Below are positions 9,838 through 22,800 of a stretch of 64,000 nt of DNA, piece by piece. Below the pieces are notes generated by a model. It was not told where the DNA came from. It was given only the letters and a program-made list of their open reading frames with translations, and ran no database searches. Positions within the stretch are counted from its first letter, which is position 1; each line of letters opens with the position of its first letter. The stretch spans positions 7,688,001 to 7,752,000 of the forward strand of contig OX485809.1 of assembly GCA_950295325.1 (NCBI GenBank), written 5' to 3'. The stretch comes from Polytrichum commune. Taxonomy: Eukaryota; Streptophyta; Polytrichopsida; Polytrichales; Polytrichaceae. A program made the position numbers and the translations under genes.

Positions 9838-10340
9838 AAATAACTATAGTTAACTAGAAAAAATTTCAATACATTTTAGGGAACAACTATAGTTAACTAG
9901 AAAAACATCAAACCGATTTGAAGAACAACTATAGATAACTAGAAAAATTCCAAGTATTATTATATATTGGAAGAACTTTGTCTCTTGATTTGCTTCAATT
10001 GAGGGTCTTTAATATGCTCAGGCCACTGAGGATCACCAAGAAATGCCTTTATATGATCGTTATAATAGATTGGGCTCAATGTTATACATCACAATGTTGG
10101 GTTCTGGAACAATCTCCATGTACACCACCAACACAAATAACACACTAGTGACACTACAACATTATAATAGAATTCCGTAAATAGGTTGTGCTCAACTTTA
10201 GCTAATTAGATATTTAATTAACTAAATATAACTATAATTAACCAGAGTTTTTGGCAGACTGAATTTAAAACAACTCTAGTTAACCACATTTTTTGGTAGG
10301 TCAAATCATGAACAACTATAGTTATGAAAGGCGACTAGTT
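9838..10340. repeat. Dispersed AACTATAGTTAACTAGAAAAA boxes
   Basis: The box AACTATAGTTAACTAGAAAA occurs at about 9841, 9889 and 9929 (about 40-50 bp apart). Weaker versions with AACYATAATTAACCAGA and AACTCTAGTTAACCACA follow at about 10230-10290. The core ACTATAGTTAACTA is itself partly palindromic. Confidence 0.5.
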
Positions 10341-10580
10341 AACTAATAGTTGATGAGTTGAATTAGTTGGTGAGTTATCCAAGGTCTTCATTAGTGCGAC
10401 TGCTCTATGGGAGCCGGCCCATGCCTCAGTGGCTACCCTGCTTAGGCCACCATGGCCGGCCCGTGACGCCACCGTGGCCACAGGAATGGATACCGGGACT
10501 GCATGGCGGGTGCCGCATTGAGGCTACTGCCTGGCACCCCCCCCCCCCGCCACTTGCCCACAATGCCCCGGGGGCCCTTC
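10341..10580. other. GC-rich block with a C12 tract
   Basis: About 10395-10580 is far more GC-rich than its surroundings (GCCGGCCCATGCC, CATGGCCGGCCCGTG) and contains a run of 12 C at 10537-10548. It directly precedes the possible BED-finger remnant and may be part of the same inserted element. Confidence 0.4.
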
Positions 10581-10589
10581 AAATGACCT

Positions 10590-11054
10590 TTGACGGGCGC
10601 CCATTGGCGATGCTTTGAGTACAAGGCAATTAAATGCGCCCATGATTTAAAGGAGATCATAAAAACTTTGGAAGCAACAACTATTATTATGCAAACTGGT
10701 AAGAGGAAGCAAAAAGGTAAAACAACTATCACATCAGCTCTAACTCCAACACCAACTTTACCTCCAATCAATAGTACAAGTGGGGCAATAGGTTCTTGTA
10801 GTACTCCCATTGAGGTGGACACAAGTATATGCTCTCCCCCTCTCTCGCCACATGTACCGGTGTTGATACAACAAATGGCGGGTTCCTCTTTAGCTAGTGT
10901 CAAGGTTATGTTGGAAAACACTTCCATGTTGGCCATTATCAACACACCTTCTCAACCCCTACTATTGAGGACTAACAAATTTGTAAAACATGTTAACAAT
11001 ATCTTAATTCATATGATTCCATGTTGTCTTAATTGTTTCATTTATGCAAACTAA
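10590..11054 (+). pseudogene. Possible hAT/BED zinc-finger transposase remnant
   Basis: The plus-strand frame reads HWRCFEYKAIKCAHDLKEII followed by a basic GKRKQKGK stretch and a low-complexity Thr/Pro/Ser tail. The neighbouring frame just upstream gives TFDGRPLAML. Taken together, with a frameshift, this resembles the layout of plant hAT BED fingers (C-x-F-x-G-G ... HL ... C-xx-(V)PxDVKxxI). No clean C2H2 set is present in one frame and there is no plausible ATG before the first part, so it is at best a broken fragment. Confidence 0.25.
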
Positions 11055-11459
11055 CCAAACTTGTCATGTTTGATTGCAACAACAATTTGATAGTTCATGG
11101 AAGACAATGGTATCATGAGACTCATGCTCACACCGAGGATTTAATTTGTTAATTACTGATCTACATGAGAGTCTTCTAGTGCCTAGGATTTCCTCTCCAC
11201 ATTTGTCTGTTCCAATTTGGAAAATGCATGATGTGAATGAGGTTGAAGCAACATTTTAATTTGCCTTCTCATTCCTTCATGATGAGGTATTTGTTCTTTT
11301 ATTTGTCCCTAAGCCAAAGAATGTACATCACGACGTCGGTGCATATGCTACAATATACGATTTCACACTTGGGAAAAGATTGGTGGGGGGTGAATGTATT
11401 GCAACTTTGTTCAAGATTTGACACTTCATGCATGGTGAATACGTAACCTTTTGTTCAAC

Positions 11460-11890
11460 TTGTTTATATTTCAACCCATGGGTGGACTCTTCATACCACA
11501 TCTGAACTAACGTGAGTGTAAGAAAGGGTATTATTTGAGGCATTAGGATACATAGTATACATAAGAGAGAGGTGTTGTTTTTCCTCTAGTATGTACATCT
11601 AAAAAGGCTATTAAATGTGAAGAAGTAAAGGTAGCTGTACAAAAGGGGCCCCTAAGGTTTAGAGAAAAAATTAACAACATATGTGTTAGTTTCATCCACA
11701 TCACACTTTCATCCATTTTTTCCACATGGACATAGTCGTCAATGACTACCATGTGTCTTATTGTTAGGATTAGCATTTGGGTTCTAGATTTTACAAACAA
11801 AGGTTCTTGGAGCTCTCATGGGCTTCCTTTAGTTTTGCTCTCTAGATTGTGGCTAGGTTGTTGTGCTCTTATCTTTGTTTGTTTGACACA
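11460..11890 (+). repeat. Dispersed repeat family A, plus orientation
   Basis: The block with GGCA(T/C)TT...ACATAGTATACATAAG, then CCTCTAGT(R)TGTA and AAAGGCTATTAA, then GAAGTAAAGGTAG, matches the reverse complement of 24060-24450 and 24900-25240 over at least 350 bp with moderate divergence. It has no coding content. It lies about 0.6 kb beyond the stop codon of the auxin carrier gene. Confidence 0.6.
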
Positions 11891-12517
11891 ACTATGGTGT
11901 TGAAGCAAATTACAATAATACCTAAAAAATTCACAAACACAACACTTTAATACCAAAATTGCAACGTACCTCGACTATATTCAAGCACATTAAATTGTTC
12001 ACAGTTTCCAATCTAGAGGCTCACCTCCCAACTTGGAGCCACACACCAAACATAATGCATGTGTTCTCCTTCCTTTGAGCCTTATCCCTATCTATCCAAA
12101 GTAACTGACAAATACTTAGAAGTCTCAAATCTTACTAAATGTAGACTAAAGCTTCCTTATCTATACACATACATCATTTCACCGTATGATCCTCTCTCTT
12201 CTTCGGATGGAAATTGCAAGCATGAAAGTACAAGGCTAAGGAGCATGGATGAAACAAGTCAATGGATGAGAAGTGAGATCGATAAGTATTATCTATATAC
12301 ATAGATCATTTCACCATATGATTGGAATAAAATCCAGTTTGCGTAAATGAACATGTTTTTTTCAAGAGCATCTCTTAGGTGCTTTTTGGTTTCTCCCAAT
12401 CATTCGTCGTTTCGACAATGTATAAACTAGATGTGCGGGAAAAGTACCTTGTATGTCTTGTTTACAAGTGGGCAAAACAATAGAGATGCATGTGCATACC
12501 ATACCTCGTTCATTAGG
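11891..12517. other. Region 3' of the auxin carrier gene
   Basis: No gene is recognised. It presumably holds the 3' UTR and polyadenylation site of the minus-strand gene that ends at 12518. Confidence 0.35.
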
Positions 12518-15500
12518 CTATTTGGGTGTAGAACGTGGACACTGATAGCACTTGTCAAAGAAGCCAAACGAGCTTATTTGCCTTTGGAAGTTTGTAATGC
12601 TTGCCCACCCTCCGAACCCTATTCCGACAACAATGATCCATAGGATGATAAATGTGTTGAGGAGAAGTATGACCGACCAAGGTAGAAAGCGTGGTGGCTG
12701 CATCAGTGAGCCCTGCACATGAAGCAATATTTTATATTGCTCAGGCCTACATCAAATCTAACATCTATCATGCACCTAAGACTTTCATGAACAACAAGTG
12801 CATTTGAGCAGTCGGCCGTCTGTAAAAGGCCAGGTCACATAAAGCATTTCCAAGGTTTCTTGAGAATTATCACAGCAAGAGAAATTGTGACGCGCCTTCA
12901 AAGGATCAGATCCATATGGTTAAAGCTACAAAAGTTCCTCTTGGTCTGTCTAAAGTGAGTGGCAAGTTGCAAGGATACCACAATCTTGAAGCGATCAAAT
13001 TCTCAAAACTTCTCTTGAGATGTGACCACGTCATGAGGTATACTGTAGAGGGTAATCATCCATGAGATTTGAAGATCATATTATGGAGGTGATCATAATT
13101 TCAAGTTGTCTGGAAGGGACAGAAAATTCCAATGGCTACGAATGCGGGGAATACAATAGGTAGGAATCCCCATTTCTGAGCAACATCTAATCTTTTGATA
13201 TTGAGAGTGATGAGTGGTACCCTTACCGAGAACTACCATCACTCGCAATTGCCGAGAGACTACCAACGTTAAGGTTTAAGTATTGAGAGTATCTCCTGTT
13301 GGTGCTCCCATCTTCATCATTTTACCATGTATTTGTGTTAGTTAAGGATTCTCTTCATTCATCTTCTCATGTGAACCAAAAAATATGCAAAAAAGATAAA
13401 GGTGGGCACCTCATAACAGCACTATGTTGTGGGCATCCTCTCTCTCTCTCTCTCTCGGTGTATGAAAGGGTGCCCACACCTACAACGCAAGTTGTGCTTG
13501 GGTTCTTCGTTTCAACCTTTCATGGGTTTACAGGAAGCCTTTTCTTATCATGAATGTGAAATTTTCACTTCCAGAAACGTTGCAAAGATCAAATCGAGGA
13601 GGTAAATGTCATAAACGTTCGATCTAAGTGAATTAACTCACCATGAAACAAACGTTATAAGTGTTAATGTGTTTATGTGTTTTGTCCAATTTGAATTTCT
13701 TCTTACTCCCAACTCTTAATCCTTACAGAGGACCGACTGCCCAACTCTAAGGTACAGAGAATTTGGAAAAACCTGGCGAGCTGCCTTGGTGTGGTACAAA
13801 TAGTTGAAGGCTGCCAAGGGAATGATGTACACGCCCACTGTGATCAACAACGCCCCAATCACAGAGTTGATTGGCCCAAAGAAAGGTATAGCTAAGGCCA
13901 AGAACCAATGAAATGCTACGACAGGAATTCGGACAAGGAATCGAATTAAAAAACTCTTAGTGTGGACTCCAACTGCCTTCTCGCAGAAAAAAAATACTGG
14001 ATTCATCAAGATGACAAATGTCATACCCTGCACGATGAACAGAAAATAAGGTGTTATGGCCTCAAAAGATGTGCTTATGCCTGACTGCACAATTTCCACG
14101 ATCATATGACGCTGTATTGCAAGATGGCCACACACACATGGGCCAAGGTTAGAGAATTTGGAGCCTTGCATATACCTTAAATGGTGGAGCTTTGGTTTCT
14201 CCTTTGGGATTGATTTTCAAGTTTAAGGCCGAACTTGGAGCTTGTAGTCATCAAACTTGAGTTTCTCCCAGTTCAAGTTTAAGCTTGAACTTGAAGAATC
14301 AATCTAGAAAAAGCGGGCAGCAACGATGAAACAAAGCTCCATCAGTTTGGGCACATGTAAGGACTAAATTCGTTTACCTTCAGCTCAAGTTGTATGTTGC
14401 AACCCAATGGAGCATGTGGAAGTTGCTAGAGAGGCTTACTTGGTGAATGACGATTGATGCAATGGCTGCTGTGCGCCAACCGGAAGGGGGAAGGACAGAG
14501 AAAGCATTTGAGTGCGTCAAAAGAGTATCACCAAAGGCCCAATAAACCGCGACGGAGCTTGGAATCACTACACAGAAAGTGTAGAACACAACTGCTACAT
14601 ACACGTACTTGAACTTGGATGGCCGCTTCATCGCCTCCAAAATCTCTCTGCCAGAAAAGGGTGCGGTAACTTAAATAAGTAGACAAGTAACTACGCTATT
14701 CGTTGACTGTGCCTGCGTCCAAATTCTTCCTCATTGACATCTTAAAAATTCCCTAATGCAAGCTATAAAGCCAAGTGCCACTATAAGAGAAGCAACATTT
14801 GACTATATAACATATGGGCTGCTATTCAGAGGACAAGGTAACTCACATGGTGATACCGTGTCCACCAAACGCAAAGATGACATTAGTTGCACCTGTGAAG
14901 AACTCAACCTTATGGTTCGCACCTGTATGTTTCACCCCTGTTGCCTACGCCATGGCCAACAAAGAAATTCATAAGCCCACAGAATTTGGGGTGACATTTG
15001 AATCCCTGGGTTCACATTGTAACCTCTATAAAGTAATCGCTTTGCGAATCACCAACCCAGAGACGTACATTGCGAACTTGCATAGTTTTATGATTAAATA
15101 TAAATGGAGGATTAGGATTGCGTTGGTCCAGGGTACTGCGTTAGAAAGGAGCACCTGGCCATGGCTAATGGATGCAACGGTCAGGTATAGGGCAGTGAGG
15201 GTGGTTGTGAGAACACCAATTACAGCGCCTGCCCGGAAGTGGCCATAATTAGGAAGAAGAACTGCTAGAAAAGATATTGCTCCTACGATGTACGTCCATT
15301 CTCGTTTGTCCAGGCTTGAGTTCGCGTAGTATAGATCGCTGCAACCACCAACGATTCAACCATCAACAAACATTTGTCATGAATTGAGAAGAAGTTAAGG
15401 AGGCAATCCATGAGAGCGGTCCATATGACAACAGCAATTGGCTAGATGGCCCTGTTTCTTTGGACTTTGGATAGACAAGCCAAGTATTCGAAACAAAATA

Positions 15501-17485
15501 GGTCAGACTGTGCAATTCAAGCGAAATGATTATTCTTCTAATGGTTCTTAAAAGATTTCACTCGTACTGCTAGAATATCCGGAGGACTCGGAAAGTTGCT
15601 CACCTGGCCGATGCGATAAGCTGTACAACAGCTGCAATCGAAAGAGTCAACATTATGAAAAAATAGGTTATGTAGCCTCCCAGTCTCCCTGTTAACGCTC
15701 CAATCACTTCGTAATACTGCAAGTGCATATTTTATCTTTGGCCATTAAAACCCGTACATGTTATGGATGTATTGGTTGAAACTGAACATTTAAGAAAAAG
15801 ACTTTAAGATATTATGCAAAGTTGTACGATATTAATCTGGTTAATAGGTAAAGGCTAGGTGAAAGAAAAATCTTGTTGTTTCAGTGTGGAACCAATTACC
15901 GGATTTCTAATAGTTTCTGTCTGTCGGAGATAAAATTGTGCTTTGCAATAATGCGCCTCACCGAAATCACTCTAAGAAGCATGACACCTATAAATTTGTT
16001 ATTATACTTTAAAGGCATCATCCCATGAACTGGACCTTCACATACCTGGAGAACGTGTCCTTGGGGGAATTTTCTTTCCAAGCTGCTGCGAGTTTTGTAC
16101 TCAGCATAGAGCCATGTGAGTAAGTACACAGACCAAGCACCCAAAACTCCATAGAAAATAAACAATATCACGCCGTAGGTGATGCCCATTTGTGACAGCG
16201 AATATGGCAAGGTCAACACCACAGAGCCAACCTGGTTGATAAAGAAATTCGCTGACCGTTAGTAATGAAACACATATCTAACATCTGCTCGCCGGTCACG
16301 CATCTAGATGAAAATCCCTGAGGTCCGTGGGCGCTTCACATGAATTAATTTTCATCAGTGGCCTGCTACATCTTTGCATATAAACTCTTAGGGGTTCTGC
16401 GCCTCCCTTTCCTGCATCACCTGAAAAGAAAATAAAGCTGGCCGGACAAGAGGAGGGAGGAGAGATAGATCGTTACGACTTGGTGCATAGCAGCAAGCAA
16501 AATATATGCATTTATGTTGCGCCTTGCGCCTTGACAAGGATAAGTTTGCCTCAATCCCGCCTCTATCTCAGTAAGCGTTTGACTACTTTTTAGAAAACCT
16601 TCCACGAATATTACCTACTTTTTGTCTACTGCCCTACGGAGCTTCCTCCTGTGTCCACACAAGGAAGGCCGCGACCAGCATTGAAAGGACACGATGTGAA
16701 TTTCGAACAATTCTCTAGATTCTGAGATTTTCTAATCCATGTCTGCTGTTGTCGTCTCTTTAATTCTACAAGAGCCTTCAGAAGAATGTACAAACGGGAA
16801 GGACACGAATTACTCACACCAGATCATATCTGATTACTACGATTTCGCATTTCTAAATCATTAAAATGCTGATGGCTAAATTGAGGAGAACGATGAAACC
16901 CTCGCTACAGACAGTAACATTATTTGAGAATATCTACAATTCTGAGGAATGAAGGATGTGTAGTTGTGGTATCTTTTGCGGCAAAAGAATTTTTATTAGT
17001 CCTTCGGATCAAGATGAGAACACAAAATCAAATTTACACCGACCAAGAAAATTTAGCAGCCACACCTGAATCATCAAGCATTACAACCGAACACGCAGAC
17101 ACAATGAGAAAGTTCCTCAAGCGAGATTCTGACCACATTTAACTATAAAATAAACCGATCAAAGAACAGAGGATTCGTTCCCAATTCGTACAAGCAGCAG
17201 GCTTAGAGTGTTCAACAAGATAATACTATCCAAAACTCGGAAACTACACTCCACTCATACTGGACAAAAGCTCGATACCTGAGCAGCTGATCCAAGGAGC
17301 CATGAGTCGAAAACAGATGATCCGGCCCAAAGTGAAGGTAGAATAGATTTTCGGTGTGAATTTTCCTTTCCTCCGCCAGTCAAGTGCAGGTCTCCCACGT
17401 TAACAGCTGAAACACCGTTCAATCTTTGGCCATTCGGCTGTGCTTGCTCTACAGGTGCCTCCATAGGACCAGCTGGTTCCTTCAT
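12518..17485 (-). CDS. AUX1: AUX1/LAX-family auxin influx carrier, 8 exons, 481 aa
   Basis: Plasma-membrane proton symporter that imports auxin, of the amino-acid/auxin permease family. Exons (minus strand, in order): 17279-17485, 16046-16231, 15604-15716, 15155-15338, 14847-14944, 14440-14647, 13773-14027, 12518-12712. All junctions are GT-AG and the joined frame has no stop. It gives 481 residues; land-plant AUX1 proteins are about 485. Conserved blocks: GSVVLTLPYSLSQMG (about 71-85), FTGATNVIFAFGGHGIT (about 246-262), KFKYVYV then VYWAFGD, FFGPINSVIGALL, and GFGGWASITNF (about 449-459) near the C-terminal KCYQC. The start is the first ATG in frame, 207 bp before the first donor. The N-terminus is poorly conserved, as usual. 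Divergence from flowering-plant AUX1 is visible throughout. I am sure of the family; orthology to AUX1 rather than LAX is not resolved. Confidence 0.95.
13439..13457. repeat. (CT)n microsatellite in intron 7 of the auxin carrier gene
   Basis: An uninterrupted run of about nine CT units inside the 1060-bp last intron (12713-13772). Confidence 0.8.
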
Positions 17486-17980
17486 TGTCTTCAAGTGCTA
17501 ATGAAACAGAACTTTCGCTTTATTAGAAGGGCCTTAGAATTGCAATGTAATGAGGTCTTGCATACTTTCAGTGCAATTTTATACTGATCAGGAGCTTCCA
17601 AATCTCCGAAGTCGAAATTGGACACACATTACGTCCGCGTAAGTTTTGATCATGCACGGTAAGCTTACTGTCCCTCGAGCATTCACAGATTCCAATTCAA
17701 TTAAATTTCTCCAGCCGCGTCGCATCCACTCCGCTTACAAAGGCTCCGCAGAAGAATCGAGCTAACCTCGACTACCACTCTGCACGAAAAATCGCATAGT
17801 ACACTAATCCAGGGATTGCACGTCTTTACAGACAAAACTACAAAACTACATAACTACATAGTACACTAGTCCAGGGATTGCACATGTCACTAGAGGCAAA
17901 AGTAGATAATCCATTAATCCGATGCTTGCACGTACATCAGTGACCAGCACGTCCCGTCAAGTCCTCGCCATATTTCAAAA
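17486..17980 (-). other. 5' flank of the auxin carrier gene with short repeated boxes
   Basis: No coding signal. The phrase CATAGTACACTA(A/G)TCCAGGGATTGCAC occurs at about 17795 and 17864, and a weaker version (CCATTAATCCGATGCTTGCAC) at about 17911. This gives three spaced copies within 150 bp upstream of the gene. Confidence 0.45.
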
Positions 17981-17989
17981 GTTGCACAT

Positions 17990-18510
17990 CACTCCTCCAC
18001 ACCATAGAGCTGGTCTCCTCAATCAACACACTCACTCCACTCCTGAGCTCTGAGCGAGTAAGAATTTAAAGATCAGGCCCCGAATTAGAGACAAACGCAC
18101 AGCGAGACCTACCTGCTTGGCTTCAAATTTATTCCCTCCTCAATTCAGCCTCAACCCTCCCTAGCACACAAAGTTGTTACCGATCGATTGTAAGAGGCAC
18201 AGGAAACACAAATCAATCGGACTAGCCAGCCTCGACTGCCACACTACAGACACAGCAAAGGAGTACACTAATCACTCCTCTCTACACCGTAGAGCCGGCG
18301 TCCTTAATTAGCACACACTGACTGCACTCCTCATCTCCGAGACAATAAGAGTTAAAGATCTTACCCTGCATGTGTGTCAGAATTTACCTACCTGTTCGTC
18401 TTAAAATATTTCTCTCCTCTCACATCAGCCTCAGCCTCAGCCTCCGTATCCAGCAAACGCCTTACCTACCCCTGAGCTCTGCGATTGTAAGAGTCCAAGA
18501 AAAACAAAAG
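17990..18510 (-). repeat. Degenerate tandem duplication (about 280 bp) upstream of the auxin carrier gene
   Basis: The succession CACTCCTCcaCAC..TAGAG-C-GG, then ACTCCACTCCT, AAAGATC, ACCTACCTG and CAGCCTCA, then GATTGTAAGAG, occurs at about 17992-18200 and again at about 18270-18500 with many small differences. It sits 0.5-1 kb upstream of the start codon, so it may contain promoter or 5' UTR sequence. Confidence 0.5.
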
Positions 18511-19180
18511 GCAACAAAGCTAGCCAGCCATCTCCGCGCTCCGTTTTGCAATGTATAGAATCGCGAAAAGATATTTTGCGTTCGTCGTTCAACCAACAAA
18601 CACAAACTCCTGTGCTCGATCTGCCGCTGTAATTCAACAATTGTGATTACAATCTCCAAGCCGTAGCTCTCTAGCAGCTTGGGCAGAAAATAAGTAATCA
18701 ATATTGTCGAGTGTCCAAAGAAAAAGAAACAACATTCAAAGAGTGCCTCAAACCACAAGAATGCAAGTGACATTCACTGGAATCCAACAAAGTAGCATCA
18801 AATCAAGGCAAAACTTGTTGTCTGGCAAAACTCAAACATACAAGTAGAAAACAAGCTTTCAGGCAAGGAATGTTGGTTAAGGGAAGTGTTTAGGTTAATT
18901 GTAGCCACTATAGATGAAATTAAGAAAACCACATATGAATTAGAGAAATGGCTTGGATGAATGTCTAACTTGTTTTAAATTACCTTTTTTTATACGCCCA
19001 ATTTTAGAATATTATTTTCTGGGTTGCCTAACTTACTTTCGCACTTTAATCAATTATTAGGCAACAAGGTGCCCAAGCTGCTAGAGAGCTATGGTACCTA
19101 ATTAAAGAGGTGGAAAATGACAATTGCACATAATATCCAATCCTAGCTCCTCCTGGCGTGCTCCTTCAGGATATACAATA
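18511..19180. other. Intergenic, no gene recognised
   Basis: No supported reading frame. The probable distal promoter of the auxin carrier gene grades into AT-rich DNA. Confidence 0.35.
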
Positions 19181-19800
19181 AATAGATACATCATCGTGTG
19201 ATTCCAAATCGTAAGTGACACGAAATATCATATTTAGTGTAGTTTAGTATGCACATCGAAGAATATGATATAACCTAGTTGGTAAAAAATTGATTATGTC
19301 ACTAAAACATTAGAGCAACACGTAACTCCAAACAGTAGCCCACACTAAATTGACAAAATAGTGTAGCTTGTGCGGACGAACGTACTATTGAGTTACTACA
19401 CTAAAATATTGTAATTAGTGTCATATGGCAATTTATATCACTGTGACAACTTTCCACATGACACTTCTCATGCATAAGTTTAGAAATAGTGTCATGGATG
19501 TCTAAAATTTGGATGAAATCCATGTCAATAATTGAAACATAGATTGGTGTATACATCCTACCATCTTTATACTGAAATATTGTCATGGATGATTGACATT
19601 TGGATGGAAAAACACTTAGTAAGTGACAGTAATTGCAACATGTAATGTATAATGCCCAAATCTTTTTCCCAGTAATGACAAATATTGTTAGGTTTACAAT
19701 TAGTGTTAGTGACACTACACATGCGGTTTACAATTAGTATTGAGCAAGACAAATAGAATTGGTAACACTAAATACAATATTTAGTGTGGTCTTTTGCCTG
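19181..19800. repeat. Repeat-rich block with TTTAGTGT / ACACTAAA boxes in both orientations
   Basis: Boxes such as ATCATATTTAGTGTAG (about 19227), ACACTAAAATATTGTAATTAGTGTCA (about 19398) and AACACTAAATACAATATTTAGTGT (about 19765) occur in both orientations, suggesting a foldback MITE. I could not fix its ends or a target duplication. Confidence 0.4.
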
Positions 19801-22800
19801 TCCAACATACAAGGAACTCATCGAGGTCATCAATCACAAGTTGTCATGACACAAACCTTAACTTTGTTCGTCTAAAGTTTATAGATCAACAATAGATCTC
19901 ATCCATGTCGGCATTACAAGTACCGAGGTGAGCGGTTAGATGAACATGATCGACTATGGATGCCACAACCTTAGATTGTGATGGTGTCTTCTTTTGATGC
20001 CTTCAAAGATGGTTTTTGAGGTTTTTGCACATCCGACCTTTTGCACATTAGACTCATTGAGGTATATGCCGCATATAAGTATGTAAGCTCTTGTAGACGA
20101 TTTCGTGCTTTCATCCTCTCAACTCTTATAATTAGATGTACATCTACATGCATGTGTTGATGTTGCTCATTTGTACCTTGGGGATTGCACTCAAGAGCTT
20201 TTTAAAAAGTATGTGCAAAAATATGTGGGGTCCCAAATAAGAATTGAACCTAGAAATTATGAAATTGTTACTTTACTATGGGGTCTAATCAAATTAATAA
20301 TAACCCATTGTAACTAATATAGAGTTTTTTATATTAGTCCAAATTAGAAAATATTAGTTCTAATATAGCACATGGGTTAGCTATAATAATTACATTTAAG
20401 GATTAGTAAGGTGAATCGTCAATTGTAGAGGTAACGGTATCGTGAGGCAAATTTTTACACATTGTATCTCCCATGTTTTTTTTCCCAAGAGAATCCCAAG
20501 AGATTCTATCTCCCATGTTTTTTTTCATAGTTTTTTTCCATATCTTTGAGGAGAAACCACTTATTCTGTATAGTTGGGATTTTAATGGAACTTTATGAGC
20601 CTATTCCTTTTGTTTTTGTAATTCCTTATGTTTTGTGATTACACTAGTTGCAGCTAGAAACCCTGTGGAAAACCCTCTTTACCCAACAACAGGTTAGCAC
20701 ATCATGGTTAATAAAAAGGCTTAATTGTTAGCAGTAAAAGGGAGTTACCTTTACCAAAGCAACATACATTAGAAGTAAATAAAAGAATGGATAGGGATCA
20801 GCAAAAGGAAATTAGATAAGGAAAAGATAGAAGGTTCCATAGGAGAGGAACCATTGTTTAAGGAGTGGGTAGAACTAACAGAAAGGATTAGAGATAGGGG
20901 AAGAAGAAACGTATTCTAGGAGAGGAAGAACAGTGTTGCATGTGACCAGTTTGACTTTAATACTTGTGAACGTTACCTCCTTGTGTGGGTGGTGTTGTGG
21001 GTACTAAGGATCTTTAAGTCTAGAATCTTGTGTGGAAGTTGAATGATTACTTAGAAAAATGCATGTACTTAGACTAACATATGAACCGGTAGGTGTTGGA
21101 AACATGTATTAGTAAGGCAATTGAGAGGATGTGCAAAGTAAAGAACATGTCCAGTAAGAACACCTATCCACTAGGGCTAGATAAAAGATTCTTTAACATT
21201 AATCAAGTTCCATCGAATGATGAGTGGGCTTTTCAATGGCCAACACGTCTTCTCAAGGATGTGTAGTCCACCCCTTCGTCTTGTTGACCTCGTTTTCTTA
21301 GAAATTAGGGTCTAGTTGATAATAATTAACTAAAGATATTATTATTGTTTTTGAAACCACTTAGGTTTAGCTATGGTAGACAAACCCATTTCCATTAACC
21401 CCCCCCCCCCAATCTTAATATATAGAGTCCTCTAAAGCCGTAAAGTTTCACACATGTAGCCAACACATCACGCGTGATAGAAAAGTAAGTCAAAAGGGCA
21501 GGGATTTGGGTTCCTTGAATTTAAGGGCATTGGTTATACTCAATCTCCCATCTCCCATTTATGGGAATAAGTCAACCTCGGGGGGGGCACTGGCGAAAAA
21601 CGTAGGAACTACGTGCGATAAAATATAGGGTCTTGTATAAAAATTTGGCGTAAAATTTGTAAATTATTAGATGTAGTATAGGGTGCTTTGGGATTGTAAA
21701 ACATGATTATATGTAATATAGCATTTGACAAAACATGATTAAATTACCTAAGTGGTACATATAAAATAGCATGGAGAAAAAGCGATAGTTTCAAAAATTA
21801 AATACTTTGCCACCAAAATATGGCATGTTCTATATAGGAAGAGTTCAAAAGATAAGGGTGAAGGTTGGTACTAAGTGGGGCAATTGTTGGCAACCCATTG
21901 ACTTGATGAAACGTGCAGTCTAGAACGGAAATAGAGAAACGATCTTCCCAACTACTATGGCTTACCTCCATTGGTTCAAAAAACAGCCGGGTCTCAACAA
22001 ATATAAGTATGTTGAGAGTGATTGTGTGTGGGTTGATGTGGATGCTATTATCTCAACTGTGTCTCTACTGTATGAATCAACTAGCAAAATCTACACCTTA
22101 GATGAGGTAGATGCAAACTCATTGAGTGAGTTCATTTCAAATAAAAAATAAAACCTGCTAAATTTGTACTATCTCACACATGTGGAGATATAATTTGGAA
22201 AAAGGGTTGAATGATCATTAGTATACCTTGAAATCTGTAGTAGTCATTTCAGTTCGAGTACCCTCATATCTCCCACATGTGTAAATGGTAGCCTAGCTAG
22301 TTTAGGTGGATTTTGCTTGCATGGCGTGGGATTTTCCTCCAATGTGTAGGATTGGAAGATCAAGGCATCAATTGTAGGGATTCTGCAAACCTTGTAAATG
22401 TGACTTTGAGACACATGTGGCTGGCCTGTTCCCTAAGACCTCAAGGTTTCTAACTGTGTTATCCAACACAACTTTTATTCGTTGGCTCGTGTTGCTTAAT
22501 GACATGTAATTGCAATCTTTTGTTGTTATTGTTTAGTGTTTTCCTTTGCCCGGACTTCAGTGTGACCATGAACCCTAAACCCTAGTAAATGTTTGTTTCT
22601 CTTACTCTGTACATGTGCTTCTAACGAGAATTCTACTGTATCATACACTTTAAGGAATGGGGGCAATCAGGGGAAAAAAAATACATATAAGTAATATAGG
22701 GTACCATAAAATCAACCATCCAAGAATTTATAATTACCAATAGGGTGCAAATAATCACAACAATTTACCATTATTTCAAAAATTAGCATCCCTTATAATC

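Noticed and set aside
10442-10945. A 167-codon minus-strand frame
   Set aside because: It is hydrophobic but crosses the C12 tract and a GC-rich repeat, has no family motif, and opposes a frame with weak BED-like features.
14814-15248. A 144-codon plus-strand frame
   Set aside because: It is antisense to exons 4 and 5 of the auxin carrier gene, and the minus strand matches AUX1 exactly where the splice sites are.
21957-22151. Frame starting MAYLHWFKKQPGLNKYKYVE
   Set aside because: It looks coding-like but is short, isolated, and matches no family I can name.
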